NCBI GenBank assembly: GCA_963835495.1
Contig: CAWIFQ010000003.1
Location: 124,001 to 188,000, forward strand
DNA from: Acaudatibacter sp963835495
Lineage (GTDB): Bacteria; Pseudomonadota; Alphaproteobacteria; Caulobacterales; Caulobacteraceae
DNA: 64,000 nucleotides
Direction: 5' to 3'
The translations under genes and the position numbers were made by a program. Each line of letters opens with the position of its first letter. Position 1 is the stretch's first letter. The notes under the pieces were generated by a model. The model saw only the letters and a list, made by a program, of their open reading frames with translations. It was not told the DNA's origin and did not search any database. Positions 8,999 through 18,074 of this stretch are shown here, piece after piece.

Positions 8999-9663
8999 AT
9001 CGCCTCGATCATGTACCCTAGGCCGCGCAAGGTTTTGATCGACGGCCCGTCGGGTTCCAACTTCTTACGTAAACGGGCGATGTGCACTTCCAGGGCGTTC
9101 GGCGCCACCTCGCCATCGAATCCATACACCATCGATAGCAGGCGCTCCTTGGGCAGGATGCCACCCGCGGAGCCGATCAGGCCCTCCAGAACCGCCCATT
9201 CCTTGCGGCGCAGATCCAGGGGGCGCCCGCTGACCGCGGCGGTGGCCTTGGATCGATCGACGGTCAGGTTGCCGAAGACCAGCACGGGCGTTGGATCGCC
9301 GTGCATTCGCCGCAACAGCGCTCTCACCCGCGCCTCGAGTTCGGTGGCGTCAAACGGCTTGAGCAGGTAGTCGTCGGCGCCGAGATCCAGCCCCTTGACT
9401 TTGTCCAGGACGCTGTCGCGCGCCGTCAGCATTAAGATGGGGATCTTGCAGCTGCGCGCGCGAAGCTGCTTCAGCACCTCGAAGCCTGAAATACCGGGTA
9501 GGCCGATGTCGAGCACAATCAGGCCATAGGGCTCGTCGGCGATGTAACTCAGGGCCAACTCGCCGTCAGCGGTGCAATCGACCGCATGTCCGCCGGCCTT
9601 CAAGAGCGCAGCGACGCCCCGCGATAGGGCGGCATCGTCCTCGACAAGCAATATCCTGGACAC
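8995..9663 (-). CDS. OmpR/QseB-family response regulator
   Basis: A 222-residue two-domain regulator. The receiver domain (1-118) has the acidic pocket LLVEDDAAL, phospho-acceptor Asp52 in VLDIGLPGISG, the switch residue in LTARDS and the conserved lysine in YLLKPFD. The C-terminal winged helix (about 125-220) has the typical RRKEWAVLEGL and HIARLRKKL segments. It is translationally coupled to the kinase (ATGA overlap) and divergent from the TonB receptor, making that receptor's promoter its most likely target. Confidence 0.92.
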   Translation of the reverse strand: MSRILLVEDDAALSRGVAALLKAGGHAVDCTADGELALSYIADEPYGLIVLDIGLPGISGFEVLKQLRARSCKIPILMLTARDSVLDKVKGLDLGADDYLLKPFDATELEARVRALLRRMHGDPTPVLVFGNLTVDRSKATAAVSGRPLDLRRKEWAVLEGLIGSAGGILPKERLLSMVYGFDGEVAPNALEVHIARLRKKLEPDGPSIKTLRGLGYMIEAM

Positions 9664-10001
9664 GATCTCCCCCGAGGCTCGTGGTCGCTTCTGTTTCGGC
9701 CCCGAAAGGTGGCCGATTGGCGCGTGATAGGCGCGGGCTCAGCCAATGCCGATACGCCAGCATAGTCAATTGGCTGGCCGCTGTTTGCGCGCTAGCCGGC
9801 GTGCGACGGGCGGCTGCCGCCTTAGGCTGGCATGTTAAGCGGGTCGCTCGCGGAAGCAACGCGGCCAAGTTCGATATGACAGGTTGGTGACAGCTTGTTG
9901 GCCCAGAGTGCGATGGTGGTCCTGCTCGTAGTTGTTCGAGCGACGACCGCCACACGAATATTTCTACACGCTTCAAAGGCGTGAGAAAAAGGGGAGGCAC
10001 C
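9664..10001. promoter_or_regulatory. Divergent control region between response regulator and TonB receptor
   Basis: This 338-base region separates the minus-strand two-component operon from the plus-strand receptor. It should carry both promoters. A strong ribosome site (GGGGAGG) precedes the receptor start. No convincing -35/-10 pair or direct-repeat regulator box could be assigned by eye. Confidence 0.45.
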
Positions 10002-12968
10002 ATGAAGTCGTCCATTCTGTTAAGCGGCGCGTCCGTACTGGTTATGGCCGTCGGCGCCGCCGCGCACGCGCAGTCGGTCGCGGCCGACAGCACCGGCGGT
10101 TCGACGCCGCAGGCGGTCTCCGAAATTGTCGTCACCGGCTCGCGCATCAGCCGTTCAGATCTCAAGGCCGAGAGCCCAATTTCGACGTTGAGCAGCGCGA
10201 CGATCGCGGCCTCTGGCCAACCCTCGCTCGACCGTGTCATTGGGGAAATGCCGCAGTTCGAAGCCGCGCAAGGCGCGGCCGAGGTGGGCGACGTGCAGGG
10301 CAGCATCGGCTTCGGCGGCGGTGCGTCCTACAGCGACCTGCGCGGTATCGGGCGCAACCGTTCGCTGGTGCTGATGGATGGCCGCCGGCTCATGCCCTCG
10401 ACGCCGGACGGCTCCATCGACCTGAACACCATCCCGATGTCGATGATCGACAGCGTCGAGGTGATCACCGGCGGGGCGTCGACGGCCTATGGCTCCGATG
10501 CGGTCGCGGGCGTGGCCAACTTCAAGCTCCGCCAAAACTTCTCCGGGCTTCAGATGAGCGCGCAGCACGGCGCGTCGACGCGCGGCGACGGCGCTACAAA
10601 CGAAGTCTCGGCTCTGCTCGGCGGCGATTTCGATGACAGCAAGGGCCACGCCATGCTGGATTTCGAATATTCGGACCGCGCCGCCGTGGCCGGCTCGCAA
10701 CGGTCGTTCTTCACCCAGCCGACGGTTCGCTTCCTCGGACGTCCGCCGGAGGGAATCGTCTTTGCTGGCGGTTGGGGCGCCGGCGCGACGGCCCCGAGCA
10801 TCGCGGCGGTGAATTCCGTCCTTGCCGGTTACTCTGGCACGACGCCGATCCCCGGCACGGGCGCCTACAACGGAGCTATCGGCGTCAATACCGACCAGTC
10901 CCTGTACACCAGCGCCAACCCCGGCTCCTGCGCCCAGAACTACAAGGGCGTCGGCGCGAAATTGGGCGCCATCATCAATCCTGGCTGCACGACGGCCGGG
11001 GTCGTGCTCGGCAACTACTTCGCGGTGCAGGTCCCACTGACCAAGTACAATTTCTTCGGCAAGGCGGACTACGAATTCAACGAACACGTCACCGGCTACG
11101 CTCAGTTCAATTTCTCTGACTCGACCGCGCTCGATCAAACCAGCCCCGGCAGCTCCAAGACCAGCGCCGCCGCCTCTCAGGTGCTGAGGATCCCGGTCAG
11201 CAATCCCTACGTCCAGGCCAACCCGGCGTTGATGTCGCTGCTTAATTCGGCCTATGGCGGCGCGCCGCCGGCAGGGTCGTCGTTCTACTATTCGAAGCTG
11301 CTTTATGGCTGGGGCGACCGGGTCCAGGATTTCCACTACACGGTATGGCAGGCGCTGGCCGGGCTGAAGGGCGACATTCCCGGCACACAGTTCACCTGGG
11401 ATCTCTACGGCTCATACGGCAGCAGCAGCTACACCGGCCAAGCGCACAACGACATCAGCATCACCGGGATCAACAACATCCTGGCCAACGAGGGTGTCAG
11501 CGGCTGCAACTGGAACCCCTTCGGCAACCAGACCGTCAGCACCGCCTGCCTCAACTATGCCGGGCGCACGGACAACACGACCGACGCCCTGACCTCGAAG
11601 GACTTCGAGTTCTCGATCCAGGGTCCGGTGTTCAACCTGCCCGCCGGGCCGGTCAAGGTGGCGCTGGGGGCGGACTATCGCCAGTCGCAATACCACTATC
11701 AGCCCGACTCGCTGTTCGTTTCCGGCGACTCGCTGGCCTACGGCAGCGATACCCCCTCGCATGGCGAGCAGGACGCCAAGGAGCTGTTCGTCGAGACACT
11801 GGTCCCCGTGCTAAGCGACCACCCCTTCGCCAAGGACGTTTCGCTGGACCTGGCGTACCGCTACTCCAAATACAACTCGTTCGCCGGCCAGAGCACCTGG
11901 AAGGCCGACGGAAGCTGGACCGTGGTCGACGGCCTGCGGCTTCGCGGCGGCTACTCGGTCGCCATCCGCGCACCCAGCCTCGCCGATCTGTTTGTCGGCC
12001 AGTCGGTGTCGAACCAGAACGTCACCAGCGATCCGTGCGACATCCAGAGCAGCTTTCGGACCGGCGCCAACGCGGCAAAGGTGCAGGCACTGTGCGCGGC
12101 GCAAGCGGCCGCGGCGGGCTCAGCGAGCTACACCTACAATGGGGGCGTGGTCTCCATCCCGATCCAGTCGGGGGGCAACAGCCTGCTCCGGCCGGAGACC
12201 GCCAACACATGGTCGGTCGGCGCGGTGGTGTCGCCGGTGCACGCGCTCAACATCGCCGTCGACTACTACAACATCAATATTGCCGGCGCGATCGCCAGCC
12301 TCTCGCCGAATCAGATCCTTTCGGACTGCTACGGACCGGCTGCGAACCCGACCTTCTCCCCAGCCAATTCGTTCTGCGGCCGCGTCCAGCGCGACCCGAG
12401 CACCGGCACGATCTCGTTGCTGACCTCGGGCACGTTCAATTTCAACACGATCAAGCTGGACGGGATCGACACGCAGGTCGACTACCACTTCGATCTAAGC
12501 GCCCTGGGCTTGCCCGACAACGCCGGCCGGATCAGCGTCGGCACGGTCATCTCCTACCTGAACCACTTCGTCGTCACCCCGTCGGACGGCACCGGCCCGG
12601 TGGACTATGCCGGCAAGGTCACCGACGCGCTGGTGACGTCGGATGGCGAAAATCTCTACACGCACCCGCATTGGAAGGTGAACAGCGCGCTCACCTACGA
12701 GCGGGGGCCGTTCGCCGGCACGCTGCGCTGGCGCTACATCGGCAGTATGGCCAATCTCGACCTGCCTGGCGCTGGGGTGCCGGCTATGAACTACTTCGAC
12801 ATCGACGGTCACTACGCCTTTACCAAGCGGCTGACGGTGAGCGCGGGGATCAACAACCTTGCCGACCAGAGCCCGCCCTTCATCAGCACGCTCGAACTTC
12901 GGACCGACGCCGCCACCTACGACGTGATCGGCCGGACCTGGTACATCGCGGCGAAGGTGAGGTTCTAG
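10002..12968 (+). CDS. TonB-dependent outer-membrane receptor
   Basis: A 988-residue receptor with a signal peptide (cleavage after AAAHAQ, about residue 23), a TonB box-like VSEIVVTGSRI, a plug domain (about 50-170, with LVLMDGRRL and VEVITGGASTAYGSDAVAGV) and a long 22-strand-type barrel ending in the aromatic WYIAAKVRF. This N-terminus (VVTGSRI, RGIGRNRSLVLMDGRR) belongs to the large group of receptors found in Caulobacter and sphingomonads that take up non-siderophore substrates. It is the only outer-membrane importer in the island. It is preceded by GGGGAGG and followed by a terminator hairpin, so it is probably monocistronic. A longer start at 9981 is less likely. Confidence 0.92.
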   Translation: MKSSILLSGASVLVMAVGAAAHAQSVAADSTGGSTPQAVSEIVVTGSRISRSDLKAESPISTLSSATIAASGQPSLDRVIGEMPQFEAAQGAAEVGDVQGSIGFGGGASYSDLRGIGRNRSLVLMDGRRLMPSTPDGSIDLNTIPMSMIDSVEVITGGASTAYGSDAVAGVANFKLRQNFSGLQMSAQHGASTRGDGATNEVSALLGGDFDDSKGHAMLDFEYSDRAAVAGSQRSFFTQPTVRFLGRPPEGIVFAGGWGAGATAPSIAAVNSVLAGYSGTTPIPGTGAYNGAIGVNTDQSLYTSANPGSCAQNYKGVGAKLGAIINPGCTTAGVVLGNYFAVQVPLTKYNFFGKADYEFNEHVTGYAQFNFSDSTALDQTSPGSSKTSAAASQVLRIPVSNPYVQANPALMSLLNSAYGGAPPAGSSFYYSKLLYGWGDRVQDFHYTVWQALAGLKGDIPGTQFTWDLYGSYGSSSYTGQAHNDISITGINNILANEGVSGCNWNPFGNQTVSTACLNYAGRTDNTTDALTSKDFEFSIQGPVFNLPAGPVKVALGADYRQSQYHYQPDSLFVSGDSLAYGSDTPSHGEQDAKELFVETLVPVLSDHPFAKDVSLDLAYRYSKYNSFAGQSTWKADGSWTVVDGLRLRGGYSVAIRAPSLADLFVGQSVSNQNVTSDPCDIQSSFRTGANAAKVQALCAAQAAAAGSASYTYNGGVVSIPIQSGGNSLLRPETANTWSVGAVVSPVHALNIAVDYYNINIAGAIASLSPNQILSDCYGPAANPTFSPANSFCGRVQRDPSTGTISLLTSGTFNFNTIKLDGIDTQVDYHFDLSALGLPDNAGRISVGTVISYLNHFVVTPSDGTGPVDYAGKVTDALVTSDGENLYTHPHWKVNSALTYERGPFAGTLRWRYIGSMANLDLPGAGVPAMNYFDIDGHYAFTKRLTVSAGINNLADQSPPFISTLELRTDAATYDVIGRTWYIAAKVRF

Positions 12969-12977
12969 CCTTTAGGC

Positions 12978-13003
12978 CCCCACTGCGGCGGCCCGCAGTG
13001 GGG
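12978..13003 (+). terminator. Hairpin after TonB receptor
   Basis: An 11-bp perfect stem (CCCCACTGCGG with CCGCAGTGGGG) with a 4-base loop lies ten bases after the receptor stop codon. There is no T-run, as is common in high-GC genomes. Confidence 0.6.
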
Positions 13004-13194
13004 AGGCCCGCGCATGCGCCGGGCGTGCGATCAGAAGCCGCGAGCTGCGAGCGGGTTTGGGAGAGCGCGATCGATGAGGGTGTAGGCCCGCTCGGACTCG
13101 CGCGGCCGCAACGCCCCCCTGCGCGAGACTGCGGCGAACGCCTTCATTCGTTCAAGATATTCCGTTTTGGTGAAGACTGTTCTCGCGAGATAAA

Positions 13195-14505
13195 ATGAAA
13201 ACGATCCCGAGAATAGGCAAAGCGTACACAGTCGTCCTGGTTACGGGCGGCAATTTCATCGAAATGTTCGACTTTTTTCTGTTTGGCCTCTACGCGTCTC
13301 ACATCGCGGCCACCTTCTTTCCGGCGAAAGACGAGGTCGCGTCGCTGTTGAGCGCCTTCGTGGTGTTCGGGGCGGGGTTTCTCATGCGCCCCCTCGGGGC
13401 GATCGTCCTGGGCGCCTATGTCGACACCGTCGGTCGGCGCAAAGGCCTTGTCGTCACCCTGGGGGTGATGGCCATCGGCACGTTGATGATCGCCCTCGTG
13501 CCCGGATACGCGCAGATCGGGCTGTCGGCCCCGGTCCTGGTCGTGCTGGGCCGGCTCCTGCAGGGATTCTCGGCGGGCGCGGAACTGGGCGGCGTATCGG
13601 TCTATCTGGCGGAAATCGCCGCCCCGGGACACAAGGGGTTCATGGTCGCGTGGCAATCCGCCAGCCAGCAGGTGGCCATCGTCGTCGCCGCAGGCCTTGG
13701 CTTCGCCATCGACAAGGGGATGTCCAGCCACGACATCGCCGCCTGGGGCTGGCGCATCCCGTTCGGGGTCGGCTGCGCGCTGATACCGTTCCTGCTCTAC
13801 GTCCGCAGCGCGCTCGCCGAGACTCCGGAATTTCTGGCCCGCGCCCGGCGCCCGACCTTTTCGGAGGCGATGACGTCCATGCTGCAAAACTGGCGACTGG
13901 TCATAGGCGGCGCGCTGCTCGTCGCCATGACGACGGTGTCTTTCTACCTAATCACCGTTTACACGCCGACATACGGCAAGTCGGTACTAAAGCTCAGCGA
14001 GACGGACAGCCTCGTGGTTACGCTTTGCGTAGGCCTGTCCAATTTCGCTTGGCTACCCTTGATAGGCGCCTTGAGCGATAGAATCGGACGACGCCCTATT
14101 CTGATATTCTATTCGATACTCGCAATCCTCACCGCGTACCCCGCACTTACTTGGCTGGCGCGCGACCCGAATTTTTCCAAGATGCTATTGGTAGAGCTGT
14201 GGCTGTCTTTCATATATGCGGGCTACAATGGAGCACTCGTCGTTGCTTTGACTGATATCATGCCAAAAGATTTCCGGACGACCGGCTTTTCCCTCGCCTA
14301 TAGTCTATCCACCGCGGTATTTGGCGGGTTTACAGCAGCCATTTCGACCTGGCTGATTCAGGCGACACAGGACAAGGCGGCGCCGGGACTTTGGATGTCC
14401 TTCGCGGCTGCTTGCGCGTTCATTGCGCTGGTCGTGCTGGCGAAGAGCTTCAAAGCCGCTCGCGTCATCGGAGAACCGCGCCCGACGATGGCAAAGGGCT
14501 CTTGA
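13195..14505 (+). CDS. MFS permease, MHS (citrate/proton symporter-like) family
   Basis: A 436-residue inner-membrane transporter with 12 predicted helices. The opening GGNFIEMFDFFLFGLYASHI, the MRPLGAIVLGAYVDTVGRRKG loop between helices 2 and 3 and the GRLLQGFSAGAELGG helix are hallmarks of the metabolite:H+ symporter family (CitA, TcuC, ProP relatives). Likely substrates are carboxylates or another organic acid. Codon usage in the 3' half is more AT-rich than the neighbours, consistent with transfer. It precedes a tetR gene by about 50 bases. The ribosome site is weak. Confidence 0.85.
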   Translation: MKTIPRIGKAYTVVLVTGGNFIEMFDFFLFGLYASHIAATFFPAKDEVASLLSAFVVFGAGFLMRPLGAIVLGAYVDTVGRRKGLVVTLGVMAIGTLMIALVPGYAQIGLSAPVLVVLGRLLQGFSAGAELGGVSVYLAEIAAPGHKGFMVAWQSASQQVAIVVAAGLGFAIDKGMSSHDIAAWGWRIPFGVGCALIPFLLYVRSALAETPEFLARARRPTFSEAMTSMLQNWRLVIGGALLVAMTTVSFYLITVYTPTYGKSVLKLSETDSLVVTLCVGLSNFAWLPLIGALSDRIGRRPILIFYSILAILTAYPALTWLARDPNFSKMLLVELWLSFIYAGYNGALVVALTDIMPKDFRTTGFSLAYSLSTAVFGGFTAAISTWLIQATQDKAAPGLWMSFAAACAFIALVVLAKSFKAARVIGEPRPTMAKGS

Positions 14506-14516
14506 CATGCTAATTA

Positions 14517-14555
14517 GTTGACTGTTCGATCCGTCAAATAATTGGTCGGATCAAC
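14517..14555. promoter_or_regulatory. Candidate TetR operator
   Basis: Immediately before the tetR start, GTTGA (14517) plus GATCCG (14528-14533) are mirrored by CGGATC (14547-14552) plus AAC. A second overlapping inverted pair is TTGAC/GTCAA. TetR proteins commonly autoregulate from such palindromes. No experiment or comparison supports it. Confidence 0.35.
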
Positions 14556-14556
14556 G

Positions 14557-15219
14557 ATGTCGCCTAGACCCGAGGTCAGCCTGCAGGTTTCGGTAGAGCC
14601 GACCACGGCTGTCCGGCGCCGTGGCCGACCCAGCATCGCGTTGGCGCGTCGGGCCGAGATCATCGAAGCGTACGTGGAATGCATCCGCGCCTTCGGCATG
14701 TCCGGAGCCACGGTCGACAAGGTGGCTCAGACGGTGGGGCTGAGCCGGACGCTGGTCTTCCACTATTTCGGCGACATGCAGACGCTGAGCCGCGCCGTCG
14801 TCGAGCACATCGTCAGCACCGCTATCCGTAACCTGACCGAGAGTCGCAAAGGCCTTTCGGGCCCGGCCCGCCGGAGGGCGCTGATCGACTTCGCGGTCAA
14901 CGGACCGAACTTCGGCGAATTGCGGGACCTGATCGTCCAGGCCGAGTTGAATGCCTTGGCCGGCCATGACGAAAACGTGGCGGCGATGCTGTCCGAGATG
15001 TGGGAAGTGTGGATCGCGGCCGTCGTTGACGAGCTCGGCGGCTGCTTCCCGCGGGCGGAGCGTCGCCAGTGCGAGTGGGTGGGCTACGCGCTGACCTGCC
15101 TTGGCGAACAGCACTGGTGGCTCACTTTCATCGGTCCTGGAGCGCGGCGTCGGGAGGACGCCCGGCAGGCGGCGGAGCGCCTGATCGCCACCCTGGAGAC
15201 GTCTGGAAACGCCGAATGA
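14557..15219 (+). CDS. TetR/AcrR-family transcriptional regulator
   Basis: A 220-residue regulator. The N-terminal DNA-binding domain (about 20-70) reads RRAEIIEAYVECIRAFGMSG then VDKVAQTVGLSRTLVFHYFG, the standard TetR helix-turn-helix and tyrosine. The C-terminal ligand domain is helical, with a Trp/Cys-rich end (CEWVGYALTCLGEQHWWLTF). It lies between the MFS permease and the P450-MFS gene, all on the same strand, so it probably represses one or both in response to a substrate or product. A TTG five codons earlier is a less likely start. Confidence 0.88.
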   Translation: MSPRPEVSLQVSVEPTTAVRRRGRPSIALARRAEIIEAYVECIRAFGMSGATVDKVAQTVGLSRTLVFHYFGDMQTLSRAVVEHIVSTAIRNLTESRKGLSGPARRRALIDFAVNGPNFGELRDLIVQAELNALAGHDENVAAMLSEMWEVWIAAVVDELGGCFPRAERRQCEWVGYALTCLGEQHWWLTFIGPGARRREDARQAAERLIATLETSGNAE

Positions 15220-15365
15220 GCCGTGCCGAAGACCGGTCGAGGTCGACCGGCAGATGATCGATCCACTCACCGGCTGGCCGATCTCGACCAAGCCGACCTG
15301 CGGGGCGCGGGAGCGCGCCGTCACTGAAATGTTCGCGTCGAATAGACCCCGAAGGAGCGACGGCC

Positions 15366-17870
15366 ATGGCTGACGACGCCCGCTACCCCCAATCGACCGT
15401 CGATGCTTACGCGCTGCCGATCGAAGATATCGACGTCAGCAAGCTGGATCTGTGGCGGACCAACACCCACTGGCCCTACTTCGCGCGCCTTCGCCGCGAA
15501 GACCCGGTCCACTACTGCCGTGACAGCCAGTTCGGCCCCTATTGGTCGGTGACGAAATTCAACGACATCATGGCCGTGGAGACCAACCATGAGGTGTTTT
15601 CCTCGGAGTTCGGACACTACGGAATCTCTATCTACGACGAAGGCAGCGGCGACGCGCCCGTACTGCCGATGTTCATCGCGATGGATCCGCCGAAGCATGA
15701 TCGCCAGCGCAAGGTGGTCTCCCCGATTGTCGCGCCAGCCAACCTGGCGCGGATGGAGGATCTGATCCGCTCGCGCGCGGCGACGATTCTCGACGAGCTG
15801 CCTGTCGGCGAGACCTTCGACTGGGTCGAGAAGGTCTCCATCGAACTGACCACCCAGATGCTGGCGACCCTGTTCGACTTTCCTTTCGAGGACCGTCGCC
15901 TGCTAACTTACTGGTCGAACGTCGCCACGACGCTCCCTGCGCCCGGAGAACTCGTCGAGACGGAGGAGGAGCAGACCGAAATCCTGATGGAGTGTCTCGA
16001 ATACTTCGTCAGGCTCTGGAACGAGCGGGTCAACGCCGAACCGGCCTTCAATCTGGTCTCGATGCTCGCCCACGGCGAGGCCACTCAAGACATGACCCCC
16101 ATGGAATACCTTGGGAACATCATACTGCTGATCGTGGGCGGCAACGACACCACACGCAATACCATCACCGGCAGCTTGCTGGCGCTGAACCAAAACCCGG
16201 ACCAGTACCAGAAGCTGCGCGAGCATCCCGAGCTCATCCCCTCGATGGTCTCCGAGACCATCCGCTGGCAGACGCCGCTCGCCCACATGCGGCGCACCGC
16301 CACTCAGGATATCGAACTCGGCGGAAAGCGTATCGCCAAGGGCGACAAGGTCATCATGTGGTACGTCTCGGGCAATCGCGACGAGACAGTCATCGAGCAG
16401 CCGGACGCGTACATCATCGACCGCGAGCGGGCGCGTCACCACATCTCGTTCGGCTTCGGCATCCACCGCTGCATGGGAAACCGACTCGCCGAGATGCAGC
16501 TGCGGATCGTCTGGGAAGAGATCCTCAAGCGTTACCCAAAGATCGAGGTCGTGGACGAGCCCGTCTATGTCGCGAGCCCGTTCACCAAGGGCTACAGCAG
16601 CCTGAAGGTGCGGATTCCGCCCTCGGAGACGCTGGCGCCACGCGCTGCGCCGGCCCAGGTCGTCCAGCTGCTTCCGCCCAAACCCGTCGTCTATCGCCAG
16701 CCGCTCGGCGTGCTCGCCGCCGCCTCCTTGGTCTCGGCCGCCGCCGCGCTGCTCTTCAACGTCATGCCAGCGTTGCTGACCGCTGCGGCGACGCGGTTTT
16801 CTCTCGACGCAGGCCAGATCGGGGTCGTGGGATCGAGCTACCTGGCCGGATTCGCCTTAGTTGCCGCGACGTCCAACCAGTGGCTGGGTCGTTTCAATTG
16901 GCGAGCCCTTGTCGGGGGCGGCACGGCCGTTTCGGTGATCAGTCTGGCTGCCTGCGGTTTCGCCACGACCTACGGCGCGCTGCTGGCGATGCTGGTGGTC
17001 GCCGGGGCCAGCCTGGGCGTGCTCTACACGCTGTGCATCGCCGTGATCTCGGAAAACCATCGGCCAGACTCGGCCTTCGGGGTCAAGCTGACGGCCGAAG
17101 TCGCCCTCGGCGGAGCGGCGCTGCTGGCCCTCAGCGGCTTCGCGATTCCTCGCTGGGGCTTTTCGGGCGCCGTGCTCGCCCTGGCTGCGATCGTCGGCGT
17201 GGCTGCGCTTGGCGGCCTGGCCGCCTTCCCGGCCCGCCGCGCGCTGACGCCGCCAGCGGAGCGTTTCGCCATGAAGGGACGCCGCGGGGGAGGCGCCGCC
17301 ATGCTGCGCGATTGGGCGGCTTGGTCGGGTCTGGCGGGGCTGTTCTTCTCGTTCGCCGGCCTCTCGGCGCTGTGGGCGTTTCTCACTCAGCTGGCCCCAA
17401 CCTTCGGCGTAAGCAATCAGGCTGCGTCGGTCGCGTTCCTGGCCGCCCTCGTGGTGAGCGGCGCCGCAGGCATCGCCGCCGCTGTCATGGGCGACCGGTT
17501 TGGACGCGCCAAGCCGCTAGCGGTTGGTATGCTGCTGGCGGTCGCGGGCGCGGCGACGTTGCAGTGGGGGCACGGGTTTCCCGGGTATCTGGTCGGCGTC
17601 GTGCTGGCCGTCGGCCTGTGGAACTTCCCCATGGCCTACCAAATGGGAATGATCGCCTCGGCCGACGAGCGAGGCCATGTGGCGGTGCTGATGCCGGCCG
17701 CCCTGGCGATCGGCGGCGCCCTTGGACCTGTCCTGGCCGGCGCACTGCTTACCAACGGACATGGGTACTCGCCCTTGTACGCGCTGTTCGCAGTCGCGAC
17801 GTCGCTCGGGCTCGGGGCGTTCGTCATCCTTGGGCGCCGGCTGACCCCGTCGACGCGAGGTCGCAGGTGA
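15366..17870 (+). CDS. CYP153-like cytochrome P450 fused to an MFS transporter
   Basis: An 834-residue protein in one uninterrupted frame. Residues 1-420 are a bacterial P450 closely resembling CYP153 alkane/terpenoid omega-hydroxylases: it has the FGPYWSVTKFNDIMAVE region, I-helix GGNDTTRN (258-265), the ExxR pair Glu297/Arg300, and haem ligand Cys369 in FGFGIHRCMGN. After a Pro/Ala-rich linker (about 420-440) a full-length MFS domain of about 12 helices fills the rest (YRQPLGVLAAASLVSAAAAL through FVILGRRL). CYP153 enzymes are normally soluble, about 420 residues, and paired with ferredoxin and ferredoxin reductase genes; none is adjacent here. No ribosome site for separate MFS translation is evident at the junction. 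The fusion would tether hydroxylation to transport at the inner membrane. A lost stop codon between former neighbours is the main alternative. Confidence 0.88.
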   Translation: MADDARYPQSTVDAYALPIEDIDVSKLDLWRTNTHWPYFARLRREDPVHYCRDSQFGPYWSVTKFNDIMAVETNHEVFSSEFGHYGISIYDEGSGDAPVLPMFIAMDPPKHDRQRKVVSPIVAPANLARMEDLIRSRAATILDELPVGETFDWVEKVSIELTTQMLATLFDFPFEDRRLLTYWSNVATTLPAPGELVETEEEQTEILMECLEYFVRLWNERVNAEPAFNLVSMLAHGEATQDMTPMEYLGNIILLIVGGNDTTRNTITGSLLALNQNPDQYQKLREHPELIPSMVSETIRWQTPLAHMRRTATQDIELGGKRIAKGDKVIMWYVSGNRDETVIEQPDAYIIDRERARHHISFGFGIHRCMGNRLAEMQLRIVWEEILKRYPKIEVVDEPVYVASPFTKGYSSLKVRIPPSETLAPRAAPAQVVQLLPPKPVVYRQPLGVLAAASLVSAAAALLFNVMPALLTAAATRFSLDAGQIGVVGSSYLAGFALVAATSNQWLGRFNWRALVGGGTAVSVISLAACGFATTYGALLAMLVVAGASLGVLYTLCIAVISENHRPDSAFGVKLTAEVALGGAALLALSGFAIPRWGFSGAVLALAAIVGVAALGGLAAFPARRALTPPAERFAMKGRRGGGAAMLRDWAAWSGLAGLFFSFAGLSALWAFLTQLAPTFGVSNQAASVAFLAALVVSGAAGIAAAVMGDRFGRAKPLAVGMLLAVAGAATLQWGHGFPGYLVGVVLAVGLWNFPMAYQMGMIASADERGHVAVLMPAALAIGGALGPVLAGALLTNGHGYSPLYALFAVATSLGLGAFVILGRRLTPSTRGRR

Positions 17871-18074
17871 ATCGGCTGTGGCGGCCGTCGTACCGCGCCG
17901 TCCAGTAACTGCGCGCACGAGTCCACGACGCGCCCGTCGTTACCTAGAAGCGGCCCCTGCGGAGGTTCGCTTAGTCGCTTGCGGACTCTCGCCGTACGCG
18001 GGGAACGGCCGCCGGCGGTAATGCCGGCGCGCAATGCATGCTAGCCTCACCGCGTACGACCCGGAGGAACCCCT

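Noticed and set aside
5782..9663. Phage or transfer genes in the island
   Set aside because: All frames with conserved motifs are enzymes, regulators or transporters; no relaxase, capsid, primase or toxin-antitoxin motif was seen.
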